NCBI RefSeq assembly: GCF_024159085.1
Contig: NZ_JAMZDE010000007.1
Span: 372,001 to 436,000 of the forward strand
From: Idiomarina rhizosphaerae
GTDB taxonomy: Bacteria; Pseudomonadota; Gammaproteobacteria; Enterobacterales; Alteromonadaceae
Length of the DNA stretch: 64,000 nt
Direction: 5' to 3'
A program made the translations under genes and the position numbers. Each line of letters opens with the position of its first letter. Positions within the stretch are counted from its first letter, which is position 1. Below, one piece after another: positions 19,314 through 28,770 of this stretch. The notes beneath the pieces are model-generated. The model had not been told where the DNA came from. It searched no databases and was given only the letters and a program-made list of their open reading frames with translations.

Positions 19314-20960
19314 ATGAAGCCATCCCATATTCTTCTGCCCGTCACATTAAGCCTGCTGGTAGCGGCTTGTGGCGCATCAGAACCCGAATCACAAACGACG
19401 GAAATCCGTGCTGAAGAGTCCAATATTCGTGCTCATTTAGAGTTTCTTGCAGACGATGACCTTAAAGGTCGTGAAACTGGTAGTAACGAGCACGAAATTG
19501 CCTCGAACTACATCGTTTCTGAGTTCAAACAGTTAGGCCTTGAGCCTGCTGGTGATGACGGCACTTATTATCAGCGCATTCCTTTTCGTAAAAGTACACT
19601 GAAAGAAAACAGCGCCCGAATGACCTTTGAAAACAATGGTGAAGTGGTCGAGTTTGAATTCCCTAAGCAATTCATTACCGGTCCAAGTCATTATGAAGAA
19701 AAAGATGAAATTACTGCGCCATTAGTTTTTGTCGGCTATGGTATGGAAGCTCCTGAGTTTGGTCTTGATGACTACAACGCCCTTGACGTAGAAGGCAAAA
19801 TTGTTGTCATGTTAACAGGCCGTCCGGAATTTTTACCTAGCGAGGAAGGTGCTCACCTGGCCAACATTAAAAGTGATATTGCCCGCGAAAAAGGTGCTGT
19901 TGGCATTATTACACTACACACGCCAGTGCGCGAAAAAACTCGCAAATACGAAACCAGTGTTTATTACACCAAGACACCTCGCATGACCTGGTTAGGTCCT
20001 AATGGCTTACCTAAGGGTGAAGAACAGCAATTAAAGGGATCAGCCTATATTGATGACGAACCTGCACAAAAACTGTTTGCCAACGCACCGACTGAATTAA
20101 GCACTATCTTCGAGAAAATCGAAGAAGACCCGGACTTCTCTCCTAAAGGGTTTGAACTGGAAGGTCAAGTCACTCTGGCTCGCGAATCTCGTCACGAGGA
20201 AATTTCCAGCCCTAACGTCGCAGCTGTATTGCCGGGTTCTGACAAAACGCTGAAAGACGAATATGTTGTTTACACTGCGCATTCCGATCATATTGGCGTG
20301 ATAAAAGACATGAGTCGCGAAGACAATATCAATAATGGCGCTATGGATAATGCCAGTGGTGTTTCTATCATGCTGGAAACCGCGCGTTTGTTTGTAGAGT
20401 CAGAGCAAGAATTTGACCGTTCAATTATGTTCTTGTCGGTCACCGCAGAAGAAAAAGGTCTGTTAGGTGCGGACTACTTTGCCAATAACCCAACGGTTCC
20501 TTTAGAAAATATCGTAGCAAACGTAAACCTGGATATGCCGGTACTACTGTATGATTTTGCCGATGTCATTGCCTTTGGTGCTTCCCATTCAACTTTGGGT
20601 GACACCGTTAGCAAGGCAGCCCAGCAATTCGATACAAAGCAAAGCCCTGACCCTATGCCTGAGCAGGCTATTTTTACGCGCTCAGACCATTACACTCTGG
20701 TCAAAAAAGGCATTCCGGCGGTATTTTTAATGACCGGCTTTACCTCACGTACCGAAGGTGAAGACGGCGGCGAAGTCTGGGGCGAGTTTTTTGCTGAGCA
20801 CTATCACAAGCCCAGCGATGGACTCAATTTAGATATTAACTACGAAGCCGGAGCCCGCTTTACCAACATTAACTTTGCCATTGGTAAAGAAATTGCGAAC
20901 GCTGATAAGCGTCCACAGTGGCTGGAAGACTCGTTCTTCGGTAAGCAATTTAACGACTAA
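19314..20960 (+). CDS. M28 family zinc aminopeptidase lipoprotein
   Basis: This is a predicted envelope-anchored aminopeptidase with two catalytic zincs. Of its 548 residues, the first 19 form a lipoprotein signal with lipobox LVAAC, so Cys19 would be lipidated. A PA-type insert lies around residues 130-260. The co-catalytic metal ligands of family M28 are all present: His and Asp in AHSDHIG, Asp in GAMDNASG, the general base and ligand in AEEKGLLG, Asp in NVNLDM, and the final His in SDHYTLV. It ends in a strong terminator and is divergent from the receptor gene. Confidence 0.92.
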   Translation: MKPSHILLPVTLSLLVAACGASEPESQTTEIRAEESNIRAHLEFLADDDLKGRETGSNEHEIASNYIVSEFKQLGLEPAGDDGTYYQRIPFRKSTLKENSARMTFENNGEVVEFEFPKQFITGPSHYEEKDEITAPLVFVGYGMEAPEFGLDDYNALDVEGKIVVMLTGRPEFLPSEEGAHLANIKSDIAREKGAVGIITLHTPVREKTRKYETSVYYTKTPRMTWLGPNGLPKGEEQQLKGSAYIDDEPAQKLFANAPTELSTIFEKIEEDPDFSPKGFELEGQVTLARESRHEEISSPNVAAVLPGSDKTLKDEYVVYTAHSDHIGVIKDMSREDNINNGAMDNASGVSIMLETARLFVESEQEFDRSIMFLSVTAEEKGLLGADYFANNPTVPLENIVANVNLDMPVLLYDFADVIAFGASHSTLGDTVSKAAQQFDTKQSPDPMPEQAIFTRSDHYTLVKKGIPAVFLMTGFTSRTEGEDGGEVWGEFFAEHYHKPSDGLNLDINYEAGARFTNINFAIGKEIANADKRPQWLEDSFFGKQFND

Positions 20961-20991
20961 GCTTACGGTTAAAATACAGAACGAATTCCAT

Positions 20992-21017
20992 GGGGCCCTA
21001 ACCGGCCCCTTTTTTTT
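20992..21017 (+). terminator. Intrinsic terminator after the M28 peptidase gene
   Basis: A perfect six-base GC stem (GGGGCC / GGCCCC) with a six-base loop is followed by an uninterrupted run of eight T. It lies 31 bp beyond the stop codon. Confidence 0.9.
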
Positions 21018-21088
21018 GTCAGCGACCGTCATTAAACTGTCATTTACGCTCTCTACACTTTTAGCATCAGTAGCTGCCGGAGCACTCG

Positions 21089-22792
21089 ATGTTATCTGTA
21101 GACAAAGTCGTTAATGACAAGCTTCCACTCATTAAAGGTAAACCCTGGTTAGAGAAGCCAACAACCTGGGTTTTACGCAACCTTTTACACGAAGAAGACA
21201 TTCAGAAGTTTGGCAAAAGCTCTCCCTCTTTAGAAGGCATAGACTTTGTTGAACACACTCTGGACTACTTCAATTTCACTTACTCCTACTCTTCGCAAGA
21301 ACTGGATAATATCCCTGTAAGCGGACGTCTGGTTATTATTGCGAATCATCCGATAGGCTCTCTTGATGGGCTGGCGTTATTAAAGTTAGTCAGTGAAATG
21401 CGCAGCGATGTAAAAATAGTTGCCAATGAATGGCTGTCTGCACTCGAACCGCTTAACTCCCTGTTGCTGCCGGTTAATGTCTTTGGCGGCAAACCCAGCC
21501 GCAAAGACATTCGCAACATACACAACCACCTTCACGACGAAGGGTGCGTCATACTATTTCCTGCCGGTGAGGTTTCCCGGTTACGCCCTAACGGGGTACG
21601 TGACACACACTGGCAAAGTGGCTTTCTGAAAATAGCCAAGGCAACCCAAAGTGACATTTTGCCCATACGTCTCGACGCTCATAATTCAGCCTGGTTTTAC
21701 ACCGCTTCTATGGTCTATAAACCTTTAGCCACAATGCTCCTGGTGAAAGAAATGTTTCGCCAGCAACGTAAGCAGGTTAAATGTCATATAGGCCAAAGAA
21801 TTCCGGTTGAAGCCTTTCTGCACCAAGGCCTGAGTGTGAACCAGCAGGTTAAACTGTTTAAAAAGCACTTGTACCGTTTAGGTACTCAAAAAAAATCAAT
21901 TTTCCCAACCCAGACAGCAATAGCCCGTCCTGAATCGCGCCAACCTTTGAAAGCGGCTATTGAGGCCTGTGAATTACTCGGTGAAACCCCATGTGGCAAA
22001 AAGATTTATCTGTATGAATTTAGTGGTAGCTCTCCTATTCTTCGGGAGATAGGTCGCTTACGAGAAATCGCTTTTCGCACCGTAGGCGAAGGTACCTGGC
22101 GTAAACGCGACCTTGATGAGTACGATACCTGGTATATGCACCTGATACTCTGGGATCCGGACGATCTTGAAATTGCCGGTGCTTACCGTCTGGGCGACTG
22201 TAAAAAAATAATAGAAGCGCACGGCCAAAACGGACTCTACAGTGACGGATTCTATGAGTTCTCAGACGCTATGAAGGAGCTTTTTCCGCAAAGTCTGGAG
22301 CTGGGCCGTTCATTTGTACAACCCCGGTACTGGGGTAAACGCAGCCTGGACTATCTCTGGGTTGGTATTGGCGCGCTGTTACGTAAGCACCCTAATTATC
22401 GCTACTTATTTGGCTCCGTCAGTATTAGCAATGCGTTACCAAAAGATGCGCAGGCAGCTTTAGTTAAATTTTACAGCAGCCATTTTCCACCGCAAACAGC
22501 AATGGCCAGAGCAAATATTCCTTATCGTTTAAACACCGACTCAACAGTGCCTGACTTTACCGGTAACAACTACGCCGATGAATTTGTTCTGCTAAAAAGC
22601 TACATGGCGAATATCGGCTCTGCCATTCCCACACTTTACAAACAATACTCGGAGCTATGTGAACCCGGCGGAGTACAGTTTTTAGAGTTTGGCGTTGACC
22701 CGGATTTTAATCATTCGATAGATGGGCTGGTGTTAGTGGATACCACCAAACTCAGTGCGAAAAAGCGCAAGCGTTATTTAGAAACGAGATAA
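21089..22792 (+). CDS. Two-domain acyltransferase, OlsF-like (PlsC-type plus OlsB/GNAT-type)
   Basis: The 567-residue protein joins two acyltransferases. The N-terminal part (about 60-270) is a lysophospholipid acyltransferase of the PlsC type, with NHPIGSLDG near residue 86 and FPAGEVSR near 155. The C-terminal part (about 310-500) resembles OlsB/hemolysin-type N-acyltransferases, with IAGAYRLGD, LELGRSFVQP and YLFGSVS. This order is that of OlsF, which makes the amino-acid lipid ornithine lipid in a few gammaproteobacteria and Bacteroidetes. The amino acid used here is unknown, since glycine or glutamine versions exist. The ATG has a CCGGAG ribosome site. The 3' end overlaps lpxH by 19 bp on the other strand. 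Confidence 0.82.
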   Translation: MLSVDKVVNDKLPLIKGKPWLEKPTTWVLRNLLHEEDIQKFGKSSPSLEGIDFVEHTLDYFNFTYSYSSQELDNIPVSGRLVIIANHPIGSLDGLALLKLVSEMRSDVKIVANEWLSALEPLNSLLLPVNVFGGKPSRKDIRNIHNHLHDEGCVILFPAGEVSRLRPNGVRDTHWQSGFLKIAKATQSDILPIRLDAHNSAWFYTASMVYKPLATMLLVKEMFRQQRKQVKCHIGQRIPVEAFLHQGLSVNQQVKLFKKHLYRLGTQKKSIFPTQTAIARPESRQPLKAAIEACELLGETPCGKKIYLYEFSGSSPILREIGRLREIAFRTVGEGTWRKRDLDEYDTWYMHLILWDPDDLEIAGAYRLGDCKKIIEAHGQNGLYSDGFYEFSDAMKELFPQSLELGRSFVQPRYWGKRSLDYLWVGIGALLRKHPNYRYLFGSVSISNALPKDAQAALVKFYSSHFPPQTAMARANIPYRLNTDSTVPDFTGNNYADEFVLLKSYMANIGSAIPTLYKQYSELCEPGGVQFLEFGVDPDFNHSIDGLVLVDTTKLSAKKRKRYLETR

Positions 22793-23475
22793 GCACTGGC
22801 CTGCTGATACCAGTCACCCAGTACAATACGTTTAGCGGGTTTGCCATCAGCGAGTGTGAAGCAATGCACTGCTGGCCGGTGTGTGTGACCATGAATGAGC
22901 TTCCTAACGCTGTGATTTTCCATAACACACAGCACTTCGTTGTGCTGAGCATCCATTTTATAAAGCTGTTCGGGGGTTAATTCAGGTCTTTGGCTACTGG
23001 ATTTTTGCCGTAACCGGTTTGCAATACGCATACGCCAGGACAAGGGTAAGCTACGCATAATACCTTTGACCAGAGCATTCTGGATAATAGCCCGATAACG
23101 CAGGTAACCTTTATCCAGCGTGCATAAGGTATCACCATGCATCAGTAGTACCCGCTCGCCATACAAGTCAATGACCGTTTCATCCGGGAGAAGGGTTAAG
23201 CCAACGTCGCTGGCAAAACGCTCGCCCACCATGAAGTCGCGGTTTCCGGCCATGAAATAAAGGCGCACACCACTGTCTGTCATATGCTTCAGCTGATTTT
23301 TTACTTGCGCTGCAAACTCGCTGGTGTCGTCATCACCCAACCAGGCATCGAACAAATCGCCCAGAATATAAAGCGCATCAAGATTGCGGTGTTGCTGACA
23401 AAAGTCACTAAAGGCAGCCAGTATATCTGGCCGCCCCGGACTTAAATGTAAGTCAGCGATAAAGCCGGTGGTCAT
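22774..23475 (-). CDS. lpxH: UDP-2,3-diacylglucosamine diphosphatase LpxH
   Basis: LpxH cleaves UDP-2,3-diacylglucosamine to lipid X and UMP in lipid A synthesis and acts at the inner face of the cytoplasmic membrane. From the ATG at 23475 it has 233 residues, close to the 240 of E. coli; the longer frame adds 15 residues lying inside ppiB. All metallophosphoesterase motifs are visible: DLHLS (Asp8, His10), GDLFDAW, GNRDF, MHGDTLC and HGHTHRP. It follows ppiB closely on the same strand, an arrangement shared with E. coli ppiB-lpxH. Confidence 0.95.
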   Translation of the reverse strand: MTTGFIADLHLSPGRPDILAAFSDFCQQHRNLDALYILGDLFDAWLGDDDTSEFAAQVKNQLKHMTDSGVRLYFMAGNRDFMVGERFASDVGLTLLPDETVIDLYGERVLLMHGDTLCTLDKGYLRYRAIIQNALVKGIMRSLPLSWRMRIANRLRQKSSSQRPELTPEQLYKMDAQHNEVLCVMENHSVRKLIHGHTHRPAVHCFTLADGKPAKRIVLGDWYQQASAYLVSK

Positions 23476-23479
23476 GGAA

Positions 23480-23977
23480 TCAGTCTTTAACCGACACACT
23501 TTCAATAACCACGTCTTCAACCGGCACGTCTTGATGGAAGCCCGCTGAACCGGTTTTCACGTCTTTAATGGTGTTTACCACATCCATACCTTCAACAACT
23601 TCAGCGAATACACAATAACCATAGCCATTCGGTGTTTCATTCTGAAAGTTTAAAAAGGCATTGTCGTTCACGTTAATGAAAAACTGAGACGACGCTGAAT
23701 GAGGATCGGGCGTGCGCGCCATAGCCACCGAGCCAACCACATTGGGTTTTGCTGTCGGCGCTTCGTTTTCAATATTCGCGCGTGTTTCTTTTTGCTTCAT
23801 GCCGGGCTCAAAACCACCGCCCTGCACCATGAAGTTACTAATAATACGGTGAAAAATTGTGCCGTCATAAAAACCGTCACGGGCATACTGTAAAAAGTTA
23901 TCTACAGTCTTAGGCGCGGTTTCATTGTGCATTTCTAAAGTGATATCACCATGGTTGGTATGTAAAACGACTTGCAT
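23480..23977 (-). CDS. ppiB: Peptidyl-prolyl cis-trans isomerase B (cyclophilin)
   Basis: This is a cytoplasmic cyclophilin that speeds proline isomerisation during protein folding. The start at 23977 gives 165 residues beginning [12 protein letters not shown], near the 164 of E. coli PpiB; an AGGT ribosome site lies inside the six-codon upstream extension. The cyclophilin core is clear: [13 protein letters not shown] (catalytic Arg and Phe), [19 protein letters not shown] and [14 protein letters not shown]. There is no signal peptide. It is four bases upstream of lpxH. Confidence 0.95.
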   Translation of the reverse strand: MQVVLHTNHGDITLEMHNETAPKTVDNFLQYARDGFYDGTIFHRIISNFMVQGGGFEPGMKQKETRANIENEAPTAKPNVVGSVAMARTPDPHSASSQFFINVNDNAFLNFQNETPNGYGYCVFAEVVEGMDVVNTIKDVKTGSAGFHQDVPVEDVVIESVSVKD

Positions 23978-24094
23978 TGAATGTACCTGTTTCATTGACT
24001 AAACCAGCCAATAGTGTACCAGAGCCGTACCATAGGTGGTATCATAAGCCCCCAGTTTTCATCGCTAACCGTTTAAAAGTAAGAGACACTATTT

Positions 24095-25474
24095 ATGGCA
24101 TTAACCGTATTTAACACCCTGACCCGCAAAAAGCAGTCATTTGAGCCTATTCAACCCGGCCACGTGGGTATTTATGTTTGCGGTGTTACCACTTACGACT
24201 ACTGCCATATTGGCCATGCCAGAACTTATGTCGCTTTTGATATTGTCGTGCGTTATCTGCGTAAGCTAGGGTACAGCGTCAAATATGTCCGCAATATCAC
24301 CGATCTGGACGACAAAATCATTAAACGTGCAGCTGAAAAAGGCGAAGATTTTCATCAGGTGACTGAGCGTTTTATTCGGGAAATGCACAAAGATTTCGAC
24401 GCGTTGAACTTAGTCCGTCCCGATATTGAACCGCGTGTGACCAGTCATATGGATGAAATCATCCAGATGATTGAACGCCTGATTGAAAACGGCAACGCCT
24501 ATGAAGCCGGCAACGGCGACGTTCTGTTTGATGTTTCTACATTTAACGATTATGGCAAGCTCAGTCGTCAGGACTTAGAACAGTTACAAGCGGGTTCACG
24601 GGTTGATGTTGATGCGGCCAAGCAAGACCCACTCGACTTTGTTTTATGGAAAGCAGCAAAACCAGGTGAACCGAGCTGGTCATCTCCCTGGGGTGAAGGT
24701 CGCCCGGGCTGGCATATTGAATGTTCAGCAATGAATAAGAAGCACCTAGGCAGCACTTTCGATATTCATGGTGGCGGCTCTGACTTGTCTTTTCCTCATC
24801 ATGAAAATGAAATAGCTCAAAGCTGCTGCGCAAATCAATCTGAGTACGTAAAGTACTGGATGCACAGTGGTATGGTTCAGGTCGACAATGAAAAAATGTC
24901 GAAGTCACTAGGTAACTTTTTTACGATTCGCAGCGTACTGGAACAATACGACGCGGAAACGGTTCGTTATTTTCTGCTGTCGAGCCACTATCGCTCGCAG
25001 CTGAACTATACTCAGGAAAATCTGGATCAGGCGCACTCCGCTCTGGAGCGCTTATACACCGCATTGCGTGACGTAACACCGCAAACCGCCAGCGAAGAGT
25101 TGCGTAGTAAATACTGGCAGAGCTTTCAGCAGGCAATGGACGATGACTTAAACGCGCCGGAAGCCATGAGTGTATTATTTGAAATTGCCCGGGAAATTAA
25201 CCGTAACCGCGAGAGTGCTCCGGACACAGCCGCGCAATTAGCGCACGTTTTGCTTGAGCTGTCTGAAGTAATGGGGCTGCTGCAACAGTCTCCGGAAGAG
25301 TTTTTACAAGGCGATGACGACGATGTCGCCAAAATTGAAGCGTTGATTGCCAAGCGTAATCAGGCCCGGGAAGATAAAGACTGGGCTGCAGCAGACGAAG
25401 CCCGTGATGAGTTAACCAACATGGGTATTGTCTTAGAAGATGGTGCAGAAGGCACCCGCTGGCGTCGCGCTTAA
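24095..25474 (+). CDS. cysS: Cysteinyl-tRNA synthetase
   Basis: CysS charges tRNA-Cys with cysteine. The 459 residues show the class I signature motifs CHIGHAR (HIGH at 38-41) and KMSKSLGN near residue 267. The active-site zinc ligands are Cys29 in [11 protein letters not shown], a cysteine in HIECSAMN and the histidine in [10 protein letters not shown]. Length and order match the bacterial enzyme. It is divergent from ppiB, as in E. coli, and is followed 28 bp later by an aminopeptidase gene on the same strand. Confidence 0.97.
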   Translation: MALTVFNTLTRKKQSFEPIQPGHVGIYVCGVTTYDYCHIGHARTYVAFDIVVRYLRKLGYSVKYVRNITDLDDKIIKRAAEKGEDFHQVTERFIREMHKDFDALNLVRPDIEPRVTSHMDEIIQMIERLIENGNAYEAGNGDVLFDVSTFNDYGKLSRQDLEQLQAGSRVDVDAAKQDPLDFVLWKAAKPGEPSWSSPWGEGRPGWHIECSAMNKKHLGSTFDIHGGGSDLSFPHHENEIAQSCCANQSEYVKYWMHSGMVQVDNEKMSKSLGNFFTIRSVLEQYDAETVRYFLLSSHYRSQLNYTQENLDQAHSALERLYTALRDVTPQTASEELRSKYWQSFQQAMDDDLNAPEAMSVLFEIAREINRNRESAPDTAAQLAHVLLELSEVMGLLQQSPEEFLQGDDDDVAKIEALIAKRNQAREDKDWAAADEARDELTNMGIVLEDGAEGTRWRRA

Positions 25475-25502
25475 CCGACAAACTGATTAAGAGGTTCAAC
25501 CT

Positions 25503-27047
25503 ATGGCATTTGCACAACTGCAAATCGTCAGCTCACTGGCTGACGCATACTCAAAAGATGGTGCCGATGCACTTATCTTAATTGGAAATTTTGACTCTAT
25601 TGACGACTCAGCTCTGGCTGAAACTATTCAGCAGGCACAAATTACCGATCAAAGAGTGGGCAAACAACCTTTACTGTTAAAAGCTGACGGCGTTCCCGGC
25701 CAGCGCTTGGTCGCTGCGCCTACCGGGCCGTTAAACCGTGACTTTGACGATGTCCGCCAAGTTTTCGATGCGGCACATGCGGCAGCAAAAGTTGCACAAG
25801 ATGCCGGTGCTCGCCACCCGGTTATCGCGTTGAATAATGTCAATGTGAATGACGAGCGTTATCAGCAAGCCTTTTTGGCTGCTTACCTTGGCTTTTGTCA
25901 GGCACTTTACCAGCCACTGGAAGCTCGTGAAGCTCATGGTGAAGAAGCCATTGAACCGACTCAGAACGTCATTTTAGTCGGAGAGCTCGACGCCGAGTGG
26001 GCTATGGCAGTTGAAGCCGGTAAACGCGTTGCCCGCGACCTTGCAGGTACCGAACCTGAGCGTATGGCACCCCCCAAATTCGCTGAGTACTGCCGCCAGG
26101 CCTTTGCGCACACATCGGTTAAGGTCACTGTTATTGATGACTATCAGCAGCTACAGCATGAGTATCCTTTGTTGGCGGCAGTTGGTCGCTCGTCAATGGC
26201 TGTAGAGCGTCATCGCCCCTGCGTTATTCGCCTTGAGTATCACGGCAATAACCCGGAGCGCACGGTCATGTTCGCTGGTAAAGGTATTGTTTATGATACC
26301 GGTGGTGCTGACTTAAAAACAGGTGGTCATATGGCCGGTATGAGCCGCGATAAAGGTGGTGCCGCGGGCGTTGCCGGCTTCTTAAAAACGGTTTCAGAAT
26401 TACAGCCAGAACACCTTAATGTGGTTGCTGAAATTGGCGCGGTACGTAACAGCATTGGTTCAGATGCTTTTGTTGCCGATGAAATTATTACCGGCCACAG
26501 CGGCAAACGTGTGCGTATTGGTAATACCGATGCCGAAGGCCGCCTGATAATGGCCGACTTGTTGTCGCATTTGCGCGAAGAAGCGGCGAAAAGTGACGGC
26601 GAACACGAGTTGTACACGGTAGCAACTCTGACAGGCCACGCAGCCCTTTCAAAAGGTCCATACAGCGCTCTGGTACCCAATGGCCATGCGCGTCGTCAGA
26701 ATCTGGCTCAAGCTTTGTTCGATGCCGGTGAAACCTATGGTGATCCAACAGAAATATCCTGGTCGCGTCGTGAAGACTTTGACTTTGTTAAAGGCCGTAC
26801 CTTGTGTGATGACTTACTGTCATCTAACAACGGTCCTTCTGCCGCTACGCCACGTGGACACCAATTCCCAATGGCATTTCTGACCGGAGTTTCCGGTCTG
26901 GACAATCACGGTATTGATAGTGAACACCCAATAAGTTATATCCATATTGATATTGCCGGTAGCGGCGTAGAAGGCGGAGACTGGCAACATGGCAAACCAA
27001 CAGCAGCTCCGGTTACTTGTCTGGCGGGTCATTACCTGAAGAAATAG
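25503..27047 (+). CDS. Leucyl aminopeptidase family protein (M17)
   Basis: This is a cytosolic aminopeptidase with two metal ions that releases N-terminal residues from peptides. The 514-residue protein has a poorly conserved N-terminal macro-like domain and a typical M17 catalytic half. The metal and catalytic residues lie in GKGIVYDTGG (near residues 258-267), MSRDKGGAA and the family signature NTDAEGRLIMAD near residue 340. A clear AAGAGG ribosome site precedes the ATG. It is not a standard PepA, whose N-terminal DNA-binding part is different. A terminator follows, so cysS and this gene may form one operon. Confidence 0.9.
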   Translation: MAFAQLQIVSSLADAYSKDGADALILIGNFDSIDDSALAETIQQAQITDQRVGKQPLLLKADGVPGQRLVAAPTGPLNRDFDDVRQVFDAAHAAAKVAQDAGARHPVIALNNVNVNDERYQQAFLAAYLGFCQALYQPLEAREAHGEEAIEPTQNVILVGELDAEWAMAVEAGKRVARDLAGTEPERMAPPKFAEYCRQAFAHTSVKVTVIDDYQQLQHEYPLLAAVGRSSMAVERHRPCVIRLEYHGNNPERTVMFAGKGIVYDTGGADLKTGGHMAGMSRDKGGAAGVAGFLKTVSELQPEHLNVVAEIGAVRNSIGSDAFVADEIITGHSGKRVRIGNTDAEGRLIMADLLSHLREEAAKSDGEHELYTVATLTGHAALSKGPYSALVPNGHARRQNLAQALFDAGETYGDPTEISWSRREDFDFVKGRTLCDDLLSSNNGPSAATPRGHQFPMAFLTGVSGLDNHGIDSEHPISYIHIDIAGSGVEGGDWQHGKPTAAPVTCLAGHYLKK

Positions 27048-27078
27048 CTTTTACGAAAACGCCTTATTAAAGACAATA

Positions 27079-27120
27079 AAAAATGCCCGGTTCCGTTTAA
27101 TCAGAACCGGGCATTTTTTT
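27079..27120. terminator. Bidirectional intrinsic terminator
   Basis: Arms at 27080-27093 and 27104-27117 pair perfectly (core GCCCGGTTC / GAACCGGGC) around a ten-base loop. The hairpin is flanked by an A run on the left and a run of seven T on the right, so it can stop transcription from both the aminopeptidase gene and the convergent Yip1-like gene. Confidence 0.93.
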
Positions 27121-27134
27121 ATCTAGCGTTTACG

Positions 27135-27734
27135 TTAAGAAATAAAGTCTGGCCCAAAGCCATTGGTCCATAAAATGGCCGTTGTTGCCATAAGTACAAC
27201 CATAGCAATAAGACCTGCGGTAACTACCGAACTCGCGTAAAGAAAACCACGTTCTTCCGGAATGTGCATAATAACCGGTAGACCTGAATAAAGCAGGTAA
27301 ACCGAATAAGCCACGCCAATAAGAAAGACGGAAGCAACAAACCACAATTCAGGATAAATTGACGCTATCCCCGACATAATAACCGGAGTTGCCGCGTAAG
27401 CTGCTAATTCAAGTGATTTCGTATAACTGGGATCAGCACCAAAAGTTTTTGCCATCCAGTAAATTAAGTAAGCCAACGCAAACGTGGCTCCCAAAATACC
27501 AATATACATTGCAACACCGAGCATGATGCCACTGCTTTGGGTAAGATAAATAGACTCGCGGGCACCAACACTCCAGCCGATATGAGCTGAAGCGTAGTAA
27601 GCTGCCAGACAAGGTAATATTGCTATCAGTAAAATATGAGAACACGAATAAAGAAAGCTCTCACGCTTGCTGTCTATCGATTTCCACTCTTGTGCTGGAT
27701 GGGCGTATAACCCCCAAATATGATTCAGTATCAT
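27135..27734 (-). CDS. Yip1 family inner-membrane protein
   Basis: This is a predicted integral membrane protein of 199 residues from the ATG at 27734, which has GGGGAAG at a good distance; the longer frame to 27830 adds 32 residues without family support. It starts with NHIWGLYAHPAQEWKSI, the usual cytosolic lead-in of bacterial Yip1-domain proteins. About five hydrophobic spans follow, with the PxM-type segment AATPVIMSG. The function of these proteins in bacteria is not known. It is convergent with the M17 gene and divergent from miaE. Confidence 0.8.
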   Translation of the reverse strand: MILNHIWGLYAHPAQEWKSIDSKRESFLYSCSHILLIAILPCLAAYYASAHIGWSVGARESIYLTQSSGIMLGVAMYIGILGATFALAYLIYWMAKTFGADPSYTKSLELAAYAATPVIMSGIASIYPELWFVASVFLIGVAYSVYLLYSGLPVIMHIPEERGFLYASSVVTAGLIAMVVLMATTAILWTNGFGPDFIS

Positions 27735-27932
27735 AATTTCACTTCCCCATAGTTCGCGGTCATACCGCCGAATTCGTAAATACGTTATAATTTTTGATGC
27801 GGGTACTGCTGAAAAATTCACCCCATGCACCTAATATTCAGCACCATCTGTATTCTGTCAAGGCCTTTTGTTATAGAACAAAGGGTTAGTTGTTAATTTC
27901 TTATTACACCTTTTACGCCAAGAAGGATCGCT

Positions 27933-28715
27933 GTGAATTATAGTCTCGTCGAACCCTATCTCAATCTGCTCGACCCAATACACTCATTTTTACTTTGCCG
28001 GACGCCTCCTGAGTGGGTTAAGCAAGCGTCGCTGGCTGATAACCTACCCGTGATTTTATTGGACCATTTACATTGTGAGCTAAAGGCGGCTCAAAGTGCA
28101 GCCTTATTGCTGCGCCGTTATGCCGTTAATAAAAATCACGGACAAGCCCTGCTTGACGCTCTGCAACCGTACGAAGACCTGGTTTATCGCGGCCTTGGGA
28201 ATTTTCAGCAACTTAAACAAAGCAAGCAACTGTCTCACGCTTTACAAGCAGCAGAGTCACAGCCATACGCCGACGAAATTATTGATAAAATGTCCCGCTT
28301 AATTCGGGAAGAGTTGCATCATTTCCAACAGGTTCTCGAAATAATGCAGGCACGAGATGTGCCACTTTATAAGCTCAGCGCATCGCGTTATGCGGCCAGC
28401 CTTATTCGGCATGTACGTACATACGAGCCGCAGGCTTTAATTGATAAGTTAATTATAGGCGCTCTTATTGAAGCGCGCTCTTGTGAGCGCTTTGCCGCAC
28501 TGGCTCCTTATCTGGATGAGGATATAGCCCGCTTTTACGTGTCCCTGTTACGTTCAGAAGCACGCCATTATCAGGATTACCTCGAGTTAGCGCAGAAGCT
28601 AAGCGATACGGACATTACCGAGCGGATTAATCAGTTCAGAGAGTGGGAAGCAGAATTGATTATGTCTGAAGATACGAAGTTACGTTTTCACTCAGGAGTA
28701 CCGGTGCACGCTTAA
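27933..28715 (+). CDS. miaE: tRNA 2-methylthio-N6-isopentenyladenosine-37 hydroxylase MiaE
   Basis: MiaE is a diiron mono-oxygenase that hydroxylates ms2i6A37 in tRNAs reading UNN codons. The 260 residues carry the ferritin-like carboxylate-histidine pattern in order: DHLHCELKAA near residue 45, REELHHFQQ near 125, ARSCERFA near 175 and SEARHYQDYLE near 205. The start is GTG at 27933 with AAGGA upstream. It is a single gene. Its partner enzymes MiaA and MiaB are not in this window. Confidence 0.93.
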   Translation: MNYSLVEPYLNLLDPIHSFLLCRTPPEWVKQASLADNLPVILLDHLHCELKAAQSAALLLRRYAVNKNHGQALLDALQPYEDLVYRGLGNFQQLKQSKQLSHALQAAESQPYADEIIDKMSRLIREELHHFQQVLEIMQARDVPLYKLSASRYAASLIRHVRTYEPQALIDKLIIGALIEARSCERFAALAPYLDEDIARFYVSLLRSEARHYQDYLELAQKLSDTDITERINQFREWEAELIMSEDTKLRFHSGVPVHA

Positions 28716-28726
28716 ATGTGCACCGG
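28701..28726 (+). other. Perfect hairpin over the miaE stop codon
   Basis: Nine-base arms CCGGTGCAC and GTGCACCGG enclose eight bases that include the miaE stop codon. There is no T run after it, so it is not a classical terminator. It could stabilise the mRNA 3' end or stop transcription with a factor. Confidence 0.5.
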
Positions 28727-28770
28727 CTCTCGAAGAACAACCGGAGAGGTAACCGGAAAAACGTCAGCCG

